Shown one piece after another: positions 27,177 through 37,830 of a stretch of DNA of 64,000 bases (positions are counted from its first letter, which is position 1; each line of letters starts with the position of its first letter). Under the pieces are notes generated by a model. It ran no database searches and had not been told where the DNA came from. It saw nothing but the letters and a program-made list of their open reading frames with translations. The DNA is from Unio delphinus (Eukaryota; Mollusca; Bivalvia; Unionida; Unionidae), in assembly GCA_029339505.1 (NCBI GenBank), contig JAQISU010000070.1, forward strand, positions 1,793,501 through 1,857,500, in the 5' to 3' direction. The position numbers were made by a program, and so were the translations under genes.

Positions 27177-29210
27177 TCAGGACGTCACATCTAACGTCAT
27201 TTGTAATTTTTCCCCTCGAAGATCAATTAAGCAAATATCCTGGTCGGTTATTCTAAAATTCATCCTTGTTATAAGTCTATTAGTGGTTTTTAAGTAGGTT
27301 AAGTGAGATGGATTCATCGTGATGAGACTTCCCGACGAAACGTTTGGGAAAAACGAATATAGGATATATCCAAAATCTGCATTATCTTATCTTGAAACGT
27401 CAATTGCATAACTCCCTAACACTACATCACAAATAATATGTAACGCAATCGTGGATGATATATTAACATTGCCAGGTGATCTGTGTTTGTTGTTTTTGTA
27501 CACTGAATTCGTCGAGGTTAGAATTTCCTTAGGGGGATTTATTTTAAACCAAAACGCGTGAATCTGTGTAAACAATTCATCAATGAGTTTCTTCAGTGAA
27601 AATTTCATCCCTGGGACATCCCATCCGGGAAATTTCATAAAAACTATATTGTCATTGGTGCGTGAAAATACTTTTTTGAATTTTTCTCTCTCGGGAGATT
27701 TATCTTCATACACGATAAAGAGTAATCTGTCATTGAGATAGTTCATATCGGCTATGATTTGATTTAGTTGTCGTTGTTGTTGCTTGATTGTATCACGTGA
27801 AGTTGTTAAATCGAGTAGCAGAGATCGTTGTAGATAATCTCGAAGTTGGTTTAGTTTTGTTTGAAATAATTGTTTCATCGAGTTAAAGATTCCAATCAAA
27901 CTTTTCTCTGTGATCACAAATACACCTTGAGTGCCTAGAGCAAATCGCCATATTATTCTACCGTATTCGTTATATTTGTAACGTTTAAGTGTGTCAGTTT
28001 CTGTTCCGTCATAGAATTTATATGAATATTTTTGATAAATATCTTGAGGTCGTAGAAAACTAATGTCGAAATTGTAATTAAGTTTTGGATCAACATCAGG
28101 TAATTTATCATAGAAGAAATCAGATCGCTTAGGTTCCGGTAACTGGAAATGAACCGCAGGAAGATTATCCAGCCACGTTTTGTGAATCCGCGGGAAGAAT
28201 TCATCTATGGTATCGCTGAGGTTTTGGCGCATCCATGGTACGTTATATCCGGAAAATTTAAACGTTGGAATATCTTCAACTCGGATTTTATATCTCGTTG
28301 CAAATTTTGTTCTCTCTGCAGGATCATTATTATTTAATATAATTTGAACTAGTTGTGAATTATAGCGTTCCTTGTCGACGATAATTTTATTACATACTTG
28401 TATGTATTTAATGACATCGTCGCGACGTGGTGGAATTTAACTTATTGCTGTTATCAAATAACATAGAAACCGATTAAAATCGCTATTCATTAATGTAAAA
28501 TTTCTAATAAAACTTTCATTATTTGTTTCAAAATATTTATCATCTCCCGTTATTAATTTATAAGAATCATCTAATTGTGATAAATAATATTTTAATTTAG
28601 GTATACTACCAACATCATTATGATAAAAACCATGATAATCCTGTTTTGTAGAAATAAAATCAGATTTTAGTGGTTCACGTGGAAGATCTTTTATATCAAT
28701 GGTACCCGGAATATACTCTGGATAACCCAATATGGTTCTAATTGAGCTGTTGTATATATCAACGGCGTAATCTGGTGAATTTATCTCAATGACCGTTGAC
28801 AGCAATGGTTCATGTCCGAGTATTGCGATGGGAAATTTATCAGGTCCATCTGGGACATCAATGGTATTTTTTACTGTGATTGCTTCAATGGATTTTATGA
28901 TTACGTCGTTGATATCTTCCATGTCGTATGCTCCAGTGGGCAAATGTAAAGTATGCGTTTCTGGTTCTGTTGTACCGGGCTTTTTCCATGAACATGTAAA
29001 ACTGTTGTTGGGGGGTTTACCATTAAATGGTTCTGATCGCAAATTAGGCCAACTGTAAAAACATCTTAATTGCGTTAACGCTATCTCAGATGCTGCCAGC
29101 GGAGGATTAAATTCAACGCTAAACTCTGGTACTTTCGTTACCAGCGATATCAACTTTGTCTTTGACGTAGTTGTATTTTCTGCTATTTGTTGAAGCAGTT
29201 CTTGTGACAT
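27177..29210 (-). pseudogene. Penton-like minor capsid protein (outer; two in-frame stops)
   Basis: This is a single 678-codon frame from MSQELLQQIAENT to LDVTS, interrupted only by TAA at 28437-28439 and ~27387. Residues 1-255 hold the jelly-roll-like part (SEIALTQLRCFYSWPNL, LHLPTGAYDMEDIND, INSPDYAVDIYNSSIRTILGY). The middle is helical (IKQQQRQLNQIIADMNYL), and a conserved C terminus has NISSTIALHIICD and FRITDQDICLIDL. The inner and third-relic copies share both ends. Single-frame continuity shows this is one protein and not two genes. By position and resemblance I take it as the pentameric vertex protein; a tail or spike-base role is possible. Confidence 0.65.
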
Positions 29211-29675
29211 TATTATAATTGTTGTTTTCAATTTCCAATTTTGATATCGTTGTATTGAACAATTGAACCATTTTCGAGAATTCATCATCGGATATTACTT
29301 CGTCGTCGATCGATGATGAGATCAATGATGTCATTTGTAAATACGCGTTTGACGCAGTGACAAATTTAACCGTGTAATTGTGCAATTTTCGTTGAGAACA
29401 CGATGATATTTTTCTTAGTATTCCGGTAAATACTCCCGCGATTGTTGCTGTCGCGGATATACAAAAATTGGAACGACAACCGGAGCGATCATTGTAACAG
29501 ATGATAATATATTCCAGCGCCGGTAATTACACCGGATACCGAGTATACGGCTACGTCAATGATGGAAATTCTTCGTTGATATTTTTTCTTTTTGACACTG
29601 TATTGTTCAATCAACGTTTTGTAATTTATGTTGAAATTCTTTGACGGTATCATAATGATATTGAGATGTGGTCAT
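29119..29675 (-). pseudogene. Small hydrophobic virion protein (outer, broken)
   Basis: Starts at 29675 (MTTSQYHYDTVKEF), matching the inner N terminus. Several frame changes follow. The hydrophobic middle (VVVPIFV) and a tail with ISDDEFSKMVQLFN, open from 29385, are both recognisable. It overlaps the penton-like start at 29210. Confidence 0.5.
29221..29234 (-). promoter_or_regulatory. Putative late promoter motif (outer)
   Basis: AAATTGAAAACAAC on the minus strand, ~10 bases before the penton-like start at 29210; same core as before the inner capsid gene. Confidence 0.45.
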
Positions 29676-29689
29676 TTATCTTTTAAATC

Positions 29690-29705
29690 ATTTTCAATTT
29701 CAATT
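29690..29705 (-). promoter_or_regulatory. Putative late promoter motif (outer)
   Basis: AAATTGAAATTGAAAATG on the minus strand, ~15 bases before the hydrophobic-protein start (29675). Two overlapping cores. Confidence 0.4.
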
Positions 29706-29736
29706 TATTTACTTAAATTCACTTCAGTTGAAACCG

Positions 29737-30633
29737 TTAACGGTTTAATTGCTTACTTAAATCCGCTACGAAATCCACATACCACGACATTGAAACCCTA
29801 GGTAGATTATTATCAGTGGCTGTTATTGTAAATTGTTCAATTGTATCCTTGTCGATGATCGTTGATATTGTATTGTTGACCCCAGATGAACTCGACGATG
29901 ATATATTACACTGAGTTAGTGATACTAGTGTTAATCGATAAATACCCTTGACGGTTGCAGTGATACTTAATATGGTATTTAGTGGTGTTCACACAAATGA
30001 TCCGTATTGAATCGTGTATACTACGTTGTTGGTTTTCGCATGATGAATTTTTGTTTTTTCAATGATTGCTATCATCCTCGGTAAATCATTTTTGATAGCA
30101 TCGTTGAATGTTTTAAGATCATCAATGGATTTTTTATATCTGGGAGTTTTAGGTCAATTATATCTAGTGGGGTTGCAAAAAAATTATCAATGATATTTCT
30201 ACGAAAATTAGTAAATTGTTTTACATGATCTTCATATCTGACTTGAAGTGTCATTAGTTCCAACATAGAATTTTTTTATCTCTGTGAGCTTTGGTGTGGT
30301 CACTGGCGGTTTACCAAAAAATTCTACTACGGGTTTATCAATGTTGTCCACGATGGATTTTTGAAAATCAGTAAATTTATTAAATGTCTTTATATGTGAT
30401 CTTTGTATTCATCACGTAGTTTTTTCGTGTCATTGGCGAAGCCATCGGCGGAGACTTTAACATCATTGAGAGTTTTTTGTAATCCCGTTAGAGTACTTAT
30501 TTGATCGTGTAATTTTCTTAATTCATCTAAGTTTGCTATCGATGCGATAGCTCTACTGATCTTATTTTACCTGTCCGACAGTAACTCCTTCTGCAGAAGG
30601 ACGTGATGCTGATCTTCCAAAAATATCTGCCAT
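29737..30633 (-). pseudogene. Fiber-like protein (outer, broken)
   Basis: The start at 30633 (MADIFGRSASRP) leads to a short stalk with two or three units (FFGKPPVTTPKLTEIKKF; DNFFATP). The same beta-rich head as in the inner copy follows (NNVVYTIQYGS to VSMSWYVDF), ending at 29737. Stops and shifts are frequent in the stalk. The inner gene is roughly twice as long because of repeat units, so stalk length differs greatly between relatives. Confidence 0.5.
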
Positions 30634-30654
30634 GTTATATTGTATATTTCCCCT

Positions 30655-31089
30655 TTAAGAGATTTTGAAAATATTTGATTGAAAAATCTTTTGATTGCTC
30701 ATCGTGTACTCGTGGATGGCTTTGTGAGGTAATTTAGAACTCGTCGAGATAGCTGTCAACGCGTTAAGAACCTCTCGTCCACATATTGGACGATCTGTTA
30801 ATGTAAGCGTTGGTAACGTTGAATACCAAATTTGGATTTTTGAAAAATTGGATATATATTTGACAAATTCTATTGGGGGTGGTAATCCATATGAATCAAA
30901 ATAAACGATACAGGGTGGATATATTGCGTAACAAACCCAATGAGTTCCAGGTCCAGTGTTGTCATCTAGATTAATTATACCAGTTTCTGGGATATGTGGT
31001 TGTGCTGATAATTGATCTTTCATGAATACACCTCTGAAATGTTTTTTTGGGTGTTTCTTTACTGCGTCAGCGAGGTCAAAATGAGACAT
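30655..31089 (-). CDS. Adenain-like cysteine protease (outer)
   Basis: Open 144-residue frame from MSHFDLADAVKKH. Catalytic-type residues are visible: GTHWVCYAI (His, ~residue 50), YFDSYG (Asp), then ICGREVLNAL (Cys, ~residue 110). This is the size and motif order of Polinton PRO. It would cleave virion precursors. The frame is also open upstream to 31497 because the neighbouring core-like gene has shifted into it; the conserved protein start shared with the inner copy is at 31089. Confidence 0.85.
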   Translation of the reverse strand: MSHFDLADAVKKHPKKHFRGVFMKDQLSAQPHIPETGIINLDDNTGPGTHWVCYAIYPPCIVYFDSYGLPPPIEFVKYISNFSKIQIWYSTLPTLTLTDRPICGREVLNALTAISTSSKLPHKAIHEYTMSNQKIFQSNIFKIS

Positions 31090-31136
31090 GGGAAAATCCA
31101 TAGGATTTTCAATCAAAGATTGTTTAGCCACAGAAT

Positions 31137-31586
31137 TTATCTGGGTCTGTAATGCCTTGTGAACCGACTTCCCGGTAGTCTGAATCCGCGTCCCTTTTTT
31201 GTATTTAGCGCGAACTGATCCATCGGTTGCTTTCTTTACTGCAAGCCCTGCCGTGGTACCAATAGTTCCTAGCGCCGCTGCTTTAGCCACCGCTGGGGCC
31301 GCTGCTGAAATCAACGCTGGCATTGCAGCTAACAACGGGAATATACCACCGGTTTTAATCATGTCACCGATCACAGCTTGTGAAAACGTCAGTTTGATTC
31401 CTGTACCAGCTTTTAATGCTTTATTGAAATGATTAATCTGAGTTTTCGTCAGCAATAATTTATTTGATCCACCTGTTATTTGTTGTTTTTTAAGCATTAT
31501 CGTTGTACCAAACGCAGTAGAATTTTTCGATTGAAGTTTTTTACCTGACCAGGTGTCAGGGTGACATTAAGATGATTGTACGACAT
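31137..31586 (-). pseudogene. Membrane-active core-like virion protein (outer, frameshifted)
   Basis: The start at 31586 (MSYNHLNVTLTPGQV) is separated by a frameshift (~31535) from LTKTQINHFNKALKAG. The Ala-rich hydrophobic stretch follows (GGIFPLLAAMPALISAAAPAVAKAAALG). The native tail (RGFRLPGSRF, ending at 31137) lies in another frame after a six-A run at ~31198. Because of that shift the central part is now fused in frame with the protease. Confidence 0.6.
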
Positions 31587-31628
31587 TTTATTTAGATAGT
31601 AATAATCTAATCATCGTTGAAATCCTAC

Positions 31629-31641
31629 GGATTTTCAATTA
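31629..31641 (-). promoter_or_regulatory. Putative late promoter motif (outer)
   Basis: TAATTGAAAATCC on the minus strand, ~43 bases before the core-like start (31586) and overlapping the stop codon of the major capsid gene. Confidence 0.35.
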
Positions 31642-33041
31642 CAGATTTTCCACTGTTGCGTCAATGACTCGCATTTTTTCACCGTCACCTTCAAGTATCA
31701 TGGATTTATCACTGAGAATAACGGCAATTGCTCTAAATCCTCCAGGAACATCGCCGACACGAGCCTGAAGTTTTACATCAACAGTCGAATGTTTAGATAA
31801 ATCAAGATGTTGCAACTAAAAGTAATAAATCTTATACAATTGTTTAAAATCCCATTGTGATATTTGAAGACCAGTATCGACGTTTTGATCACTACCCATA
31901 AAAGACCACAATCGATGATATACTCGTCCTATTTGATTGCTATTGTAATTGAGAGTATGTTGTTCTGCTGGTTCTTGTTGATTACTTATTCGTAGTGATA
32001 CTTCGTTGACATCACATTTATCAAATATCATATGAGACCGCAATTGTTGACTATCATTTGCGCAGCTGTTTTTTGTGTTCGATTTAAATTTTGTAGTGCA
32101 ACAAAGACATGTCTTGGCGCGGAAATATTTTTCGTTAGTGCAAGTTGCCAACTAAAAACACCAGTAACGTTACTAGTTATAGTAGCTGTTGTAACATCAC
32201 ACCAATTCAGTAATGATTTTCCTCCATGATCCATAAAAGATAGCAACCGTGTCTCAACAATTAACGATGGAGTCATAATCAGCATCCATAAAATTAAATT
32301 TGTTAATTATACATTTCCATCAGTAAGAGGGTGAGCACCACGGTGAAGAGCATAATCATCAGTTGCTCTTCGTGTAAGTACTACAATATGGTTAGCACCA
32401 TAGATAACTTTTCTGACATCTCGGCAAAATACAAATACATGTGACAACGGAATCGTACATGAAAATATACCAAGGGAGTCTATCATCTTTTTTCGTGCTG
32501 CAAATCCTGCATTGTAAGCATCATTTTTATTAACAACAATAGCTTCAACATCAGCATCAGCATATTTAGCATTATTTTGTGGTCGTCTTTTATAATCAGC
32601 GCTATCGGCAGTATCCGTCGCAAACATCATTGAATGACCTGCAGATTTAATAAAATCGTCAGAATATCTAGCTAAACCCATTATTGTTGTTGCAACATCA
32701 ACGTCTTTGTCGATGGATTCAATTCTAGTAGAATTAATTATATACTGCGTGCTGCTAAATAACGCCATTATTCCATTGTTGACAAACCCAAGCGGGATAT
32801 TTTCGAGGTGATCAGCGGCGGCGAATGGAGTATTATCATTTTTTACTAGTCGTCCCTCTACCTCGATGTACGCTTCACACGGTAAAAAGGATTTAGATGT
32901 ATCATCGAATCTAAGTTCTTTTCGTGACCTAGTATTAGAATTTGGGGCTCTATACGAAAAATGCTGATAATCGCATATATAAATATTTTTTTGTACGCGA
33001 GCATCTACATCAAAAGCATCATCGGTTTCATATTCAAACAT
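31639..33041 (-). pseudogene. Major capsid protein, double jelly-roll type (outer, broken)
   Basis: The frame runs from MFEYETDDAFDV (33041) to VIDATVENL (31639), collinear with the inner copy: SKSFLPCEAYIEVE, GFVNNGIMALF, GLARYSDDF, TIPLSHVFVFCRDVRKVIYGA, RSHMIFDKCDVNEVSLRI, TGLQISQWDFKQLYKIYYF. Lesions: an in-frame TAA at ~32305, a frameshift near 32090 and a TAG at ~31816. About 468 codons long. Confidence 0.78.
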
Positions 33042-33061
33042 TATACTATAACGTCGTTGAT

Positions 33062-33469
33062 CTAAATTGTTAATCGTTTTAAACCGGAACCAGCAATTAA
33101 TCTCAATCTTGCTTTTGCCATATTATTAATTGCACTACCTATCTTAGGTGGCATTTGGTTCGTAGATTGTAATTTTATTGATTTTCTTCCTCTTGCCAGC
33201 GACATACGTTTTTCTTTGGCAGCATCAAACGCGTCAATGGCAAGATTACTAGCCCTGCTACCAACTTCTGTACCTTTCTTATCACCAAGAACCCCAATAG
33301 CTTTTGACGCTATTTCTTTACCGATAGGAAGTAATTTTGGAGCAACTCGAGTAAATAATCCAGTGACAATATCACCGAGTCCATTTCCATATCTGAGTTT
33401 GTAAACTGGCCATCGTGAATTTACGACATAAACAGGTCTTGCTCTGTTCATACTACGATGTACTATCAT
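33062..33469 (-). CDS. Small basic virion protein (outer)
   Basis: Open 135-residue frame, strongly basic, with YGNGLGDIVTGLFTRVAPKLLPIGKE near the N terminus (amphipathic/hydrophobic) and an IAGSGLKRLTI tail shared with the inner copy. Gly-rich and amphipathic N termini of this type occur in small Polinton virion proteins compared with adenovirus minor proteins; the link is by impression. Lies between the coiled-coil and capsid genes. Confidence 0.6.
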   Translation of the reverse strand: MIVHRSMNRARPVYVVNSRWPVYKLRYGNGLGDIVTGLFTRVAPKLLPIGKEIASKAIGVLGDKKGTEVGSRASNLAIDAFDAAKEKRMSLARGRKSIKLQSTNQMPPKIGSAINNMAKARLRLIAGSGLKRLTI

Positions 33470-33513
33470 TTTATTTAAATGCTATATATCTAATCGATGA
33501 TCAATCTCGGCAA

Positions 33514-34505
33514 TTAATCGCTGTAATAATCTTCGGCAAGTTCATCAATGAAACTACGATATAATCCGATATCCATTACACGACCTTGAAATAACCGCTG
33601 ACAGATTTCAGCCGCTTCGTTAATTATCTCCGGAGAATTATTTCCAGCTCGTTTTCCTCCGATGAGAACTTCTAACCGTGATATATCATCGAGGACACTT
33701 CTTGAACATGGTATATTACCATCGTGATATCCCATACCGAATTTTCCAGGTATATCTTGCGTGAGATCAGCTTCAGGTTCTTCTTCTTAGGGTTGATGAT
33801 CTTCCACAAGAGGATCTTTTTGTCCTCGTCCTCCTCGCCCTCGTCCTCCTCGTCCTCGTGGACTTGTACATGTTTTCGTTGTTCTGCTCGTTCTTGTTTT
33901 AATCGTTCTCGTGCTTCTTTCTCTCGTTCTTTCAATCGTTGTTGTTCAGATACTAACAACCCTCTTTTTTCCTGATTTTCGAAATATTTTCGTTCAACAG
34001 CAGTCAAATATGCCTGATATATGGGATCTTCATTATCAGCTTGTGACAGTTGATTTTTAATTTTATAAACCGCTTTAGCAAAATCACCTACGTTTTTGAT
34101 ATAACCGGATTGTCCGGGTTTCAAATAATTTCCCATAGTATAGTATCCCATCGCAGCAAAATCTACTAATTTAGTTATATCAGTGCTATCAATCTTCGCT
34201 AAAGTCTCCTCTGTGAATTTATTTCGTAGCTTTTGAACTTTATCATCGCTTTTTTTAGAAGGTTTTACCTCTGGTTGCTCTGGTTTTACTTCTGGTTTAC
34301 TCTCTTTTATCGCGGTTACATCTTCTCCAGTTGCCGTAGTTATCGGCTTAAATAATTGTTCAGTATAAGCGGTAAAATCTAACTTCGCTTGTTGTCGAGC
34401 TTGCAAATTATCTCTGAAAGAATCTCTTACCGGGAGAAATTTCATAATCGCAGCCATCCGTTCTCTAGTTAATCTAGTTATTTGTGCTTCTCCGACGTTT
34501 GCCAT
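33514..34505 (-). pseudogene. Coiled-coil virion-block protein (outer, frameshifted)
   Basis: The frame is open for 278 codons from MANVGEAQITRLTRERM. It contains EQLFKPITTATGED, then MGNYLKPGQSGYI, a long charged helix (LKEREKEARERLKQERAEQRK) and an acidic tract near 33840. A frameshift there is followed in the second frame by RAGNNSPEIINEAAEICQRLFQG and an end at 33514. First gene next to the right TIR. Likely a virion or scaffold protein; function not established. Confidence 0.55.
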
Positions 34506-34538
34506 TTATATAAAGAATTATATCGCTAATTCATCTTT

Positions 34539-34886
34539 GTATCTATAGCTAATTTTGTTAACGCAGCAGCAACGGGGGTGCTGATTAAGCATTTTACGAA
34601 CAAGCCTTGGCTTGCCAAATAAGTTCTCTGTGAAATCACAACAAAGTTGTTGTCGTGATGCAGCAACACATGCTGACAATACCTGGCGTCATTTTGTTTT
34701 GCCGAATGGAGGCTTTCATTAAGCATTTACTAGGAAGCTTTGGTTACCGAATTGACGCCTTGTAAATGTAGTTAAGGAAGCCTTGGTTACCGAATTGACG
34801 CCTTGTAAATATAGTTTTTGAGGAAGCCTTGGTTACCGAACTGACGCCTTGTAAATATAGTTGTCGGATTCACCCTCCCTGCTGCT
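34539..34886 (-). repeat. Right terminal inverted repeat, outer Polinton
   Basis: Inverted copy of 1189-1547 with the three 46-bp subunits in mirror order (about 34725-34862). Ends CTGCTGCT at 34886. Confidence 0.93.
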
Positions 34887-34891
34887 CATGG
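34887..34891. repeat. Target site duplication (right), outer Polinton
   Basis: CATGG, identical to 1184-1188. Confidence 0.85.
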
Positions 34892-36000
34892 TTATTCTAT
34901 TAAAAACGTGATGCCGTCGTTGCAAAACACACGTAGTACTATTACTGATACAGCGGTCATACAATTGTATGAAGTCTCTGATTAATATTTAGGTTAATGG
35001 TGATTGCACGTGTTCGGTGAATAGCACAACAGTCGTGATAATCACAGTACTGTCCACAACTTACACAATTCTTCTCGTCTTCGAGCAAAGACTGTTTAAC
35101 AAAAAAGTGTGTTGTTAAGTAACATTCGAGAGCATTTTTGGGAGGGACATGAGAACATTTAAGTGTTAACCGATATTTTTCCTGTACTGACTAAAATGAT
35201 CATATCGAATAGTGTCCTTGACATTCTGTTTTTATATTTCAACCAGTGAGTATTTATACTTGTTCCACTGATCGACTGTTTACACTGACTGACATCAGTC
35301 ATCAATTGTTTCCTTTTTGAGGAAAACAATAGATAGTTTTCAGATGTTAACGTATATTCTGATGTATCAATAATGTCTTCTCTTTTCTACAAATTTCCAG
35401 TGTAGCAAAATAGTTTGCAATATTATAGCCAACGGTTTAACAAGAAACTTTATCTGATCTTGCAATGAGACATACAAATAGAATGCAGAATAAGTTTGAA
35501 AAAGTGACAATTATTAATAAACTGTCCGCAGATCAAATATATGTTTGAATGCATATAATATTAACTTGCTGAACTTTAATGGTGATAGCAGAAACACGCC
35601 AATTTCATCCTCAATGTATTTTGAGGTTGTTTGACATACACGTATATATTAATATCACAGACATAACAGATAAAGGTCTATCTGATTTATATGAGATAAT
35701 ACGTTATAATACAATAATGATTTATGGCACACATCGCTAAACTCTATTCACTGACGTAAACTGCATCACTATATTGCAACTATTGTGAAGACTTCAGGTC
35801 ACACTAATGATTATCATTTCCATCCCTTTTTACGCTAGAAAACCTTTTTTTTTCTGCCACCATTCGCAATTATAGACAAGATGCATGCTAAATGATGCGT
35901 GCCAAATAATTGAAAACGTATAATCTTCGACTTGCAAATAAAAGTAAAATGTGTTAATTGGAAATTGATCTGGATATTAAATTTGATATTACATACATAT
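34892..36000. other. Right host flank, no gene seen
   Basis: AT-rich sequence without a credible ORF, exon or known repeat. Confidence 0.5.
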
Positions 36001-36352
36001 ACATGCATATATACATATATATATACATACGTACGTATGTACGTACGTACGTATGTATGTATGTATGTATTTATGTATGTATGTATGTATGTATGTATGT
36101 ATGTATGTATGTATGTATGTATGTATGTATGTATGTACGTAGGTAGGTAGGTAGGTAGGTATGTATGTATGTATGTCTGCATATATACATGTATGTATAT
36201 ATGAATGCATGCATGAATGTATTAATATATGACTGACTGACTGACTGACTGACTGACTTGCATGTATGTATGTATGTATGTATGTATGTATGTATGTATG
36301 TATGTATGTATGTATGTATGTATGTATGTATGTTTGATTGTTTGTTTGTTTG
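36001..36352 (+). repeat. (ATGT)n microsatellite with interruptions
   Basis: Long ATGT/ACGT/AGGT tetranucleotide array including an ACTG run (36232-36257). The long ORFs across it (MYVC or IHTY repeats) are artefacts. Confidence 0.95.
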
Positions 36353-36354
36353 TA

Positions 36355-36590
36355 TACCTCAACGCCATTGTGCAGCAAAAGATAGGTTATACATGGCGGC
36401 CAGTATTAATGGTGGAGGAAGAACCCGGAAACCCCCGGAAAGAACCACCGACCCACGAGAAGCTACTGACAAGCTTTTTCACATACCCACATTGGCGGAA
36501 TCTGAGACTTGAACCCACGCAGACAAAGGTGAGATGGCAGTGATCAGTAACGGACGGCGCTTTAGACCACTCGGCAACTCGGGGCCCCTC
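36355..36590 (-). mobile_element. tRNA-derived SINE
   Basis: On the minus strand the unit starts GGGGCCCCGAGTTGCCGAG. It has an A-box-like GCCGAGTGGTCTAAAGCG and a B-box-like GTGGGTTCAAGTCTC, as in Leu/Ser tRNAs. The tRNA part is not a functional tRNA: no intact acceptor stem. It is followed by a conserved-looking body (GGTTTCCGGGTTCTTCCTCC; CTGGCCGCC) reminiscent of central domains shared by invertebrate SINEs. It is flanked on both sides by ATGT arrays. Confidence 0.65.
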
Positions 36591-36692
36591 TGTATGTATG
36601 TATGTATGTATGTATGTATGTATGTATGTATGTATGTATGTATGTATGTATGTATGTATGTATGTATGTATGTATGCATGTATGTATGTATT
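36591..36692 (+). repeat. (ATGT)n microsatellite
   Basis: Near-perfect ATGT array at the SINE 5' end. Confidence 0.95.
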
Positions 36693-36784
36693 ATAGAGCA
36701 ATAAAGACGTATCTCAATGATGCATTGGCGTCTTAGTTGCTACATGTGTGATGTTTTGAAAACTAAAATAATAAAAGTGTCTCT

Positions 36785-37830
36785 GAATTGGTGTTTTTTT
36801 CGATAGATGGTTCGATTGAAAGTATCTTTGAGTTAATTATTGTAAATCATGATCATGCAAAGTTCTTTGTTTTTACAGTTCTCTTTGATACTCATTTCAT
36901 AGTTTCTTGTGATATTTCTTGTTACTTGTATTACGTAGACACAAAATTGACGATGCTTACGTTCCTCCTAACCGGCTGTTCGTTTTCAACAAGATGACAA
37001 AATAAGTTAATTTCGTTATATAATTCTTAATTGTTGGTTAGTTTGTAATATTCTACATTTCGTTTGTTCCTCATGACTTCTGTCAGTACGGAAGATGGTT
37101 ACTTTGGACATAATTCTTTTATTTCAGCCTTGGCCCTATTTGCTGTAGTATCAATTCGAACACTTCTTGGTCAGAGAAATATTAGACCTATAACTCCAAG
37201 CCGAATTACACCTACGAAGCCAGCCCGAATTACAACTACGCCAGCCCCAGGTGACCTTCCTTTCGTCTCGTCCTTCATGTCTCTCTTCTACCGTTACATG
37301 CACACTCAACACACGTTTTCAACAATCATAACAATAGTTCTATATCATTATTTAAGGATTCTTATTCGGAAAGGCAGCATGCTATTATAGTCAACACTAA
37401 ACATGTATTTTCAGTAAATAAACTGTAACTCATAATAATTTTAACATCTCACAAAGGTTTTTAATTTCTTATTCTGATAGACATATGTGGTACAAACACA
37501 AATATACATTAAGCAGATAGAAAAGAGATATAATTGTATCGTACATAAGGATAAGTGATCAAACGAAATAGTATTATAATTCGAGAAAGAATAGTATTAT
37601 TATCGGCTAAGTGAAGAGCAACAAGTCCTCCGATGACATACGAATCGGGGTATGTGGGTTGTTGCATAGCTTTGCCTGCATGCATGTCCCAGCATGCAAT
37701 CTCGACTGCGTAAAACTCCTTAAATAACATCGACGGAACCAATCTGTCAATATAGGTATTCGTGTAAAGAGGAAGCACAGTATTAAAACGTGAATCACAC
37801 CTAAGAAAGATTATATTAGTGTCCTTACGG
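36785..37830 (+). repeat. Segmental duplicate of the lectin-gene 5' region (copy 1)
   Basis: This aligns in order with 43620-44690. Shared landmarks are AAATCATGATC, the ATGACTTCTGTCAGTACG block, the Thr/Pro-rich exon, and a downstream block with CTTTGCCTGCAT and TCCTCC(G/A)A. No CTLD exon was found after this copy, so it is a partial gene duplicate. Confidence 0.7.
37073..37250 (+). pseudogene. Lectin-like exon: hydrophobic leader plus Thr/Pro stalk (duplicate)
   Basis: It is open from ATG 37073 (MTSVSTEDGYF), or from a splice acceptor at 37125-37127. It has a hydrophobic core (ALALFAVV), then GQRNIRP and a Thr/Pro stalk, ending at a GT donor after CCCCAG (37250). It matches the exon at 43982-44134. 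No lectin-domain exon follows in this copy, so it is probably non-functional. Confidence 0.45.

Larger units (their letters stand above)
1189..34886 (+). mobile_element. Complete Polinton/Maverick element (outer)
   Basis: This 33,698-bp element starts with AGCAGCAG and ends with its complement. It has ~350-bp TIRs and a 5-bp target duplication. Without the nested 16.55 kb element it is about 17.1 kb, a normal Polinton size. Gene order from the left is ATPase(-), PLA2(+), integrase(+, split by the inner element), polymerase-helicase(-), Cys-rich protein(+), HNH endonuclease(+), small gene(+), small gene(-). The virion block follows, all on the minus strand: penton-like, hydrophobic protein, fiber-like, protease, core-like, major capsid, basic protein, coiled-coil protein. 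The capsid genes plus protease and ATPase imply a virus-like, adintovirus-type lifestyle; that is known of the group and not shown here. Many genes are broken, so it is now inactive. Confidence 0.93.

Noticed and set aside
3427..34505. Stop-codon reassignment or programmed readthrough in Polinton genes
   Set aside because: Interrupting codons are TAA, TAG and TGA at different places in the two copies and are mixed with frameshifts, which is ordinary decay.
35989..36378. Long ORFs encoding MYVC or IHTY repeats (also at 36387-36701, 39675-39963, 63153-63570)
   Set aside because: They are translations of ATGT microsatellites; a 4-bp repeat is open in several frames by construction.
36500..36590. 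Functional tRNA gene (Leu/Ser-like)
   Set aside because: A and B boxes are present but no intact acceptor stem, and a SINE body follows; it is a SINE head.
37509..37778. 89-codon minus-strand ORF
   Set aside because: The homologous duplicate at 44390-44640 does not keep the frame.
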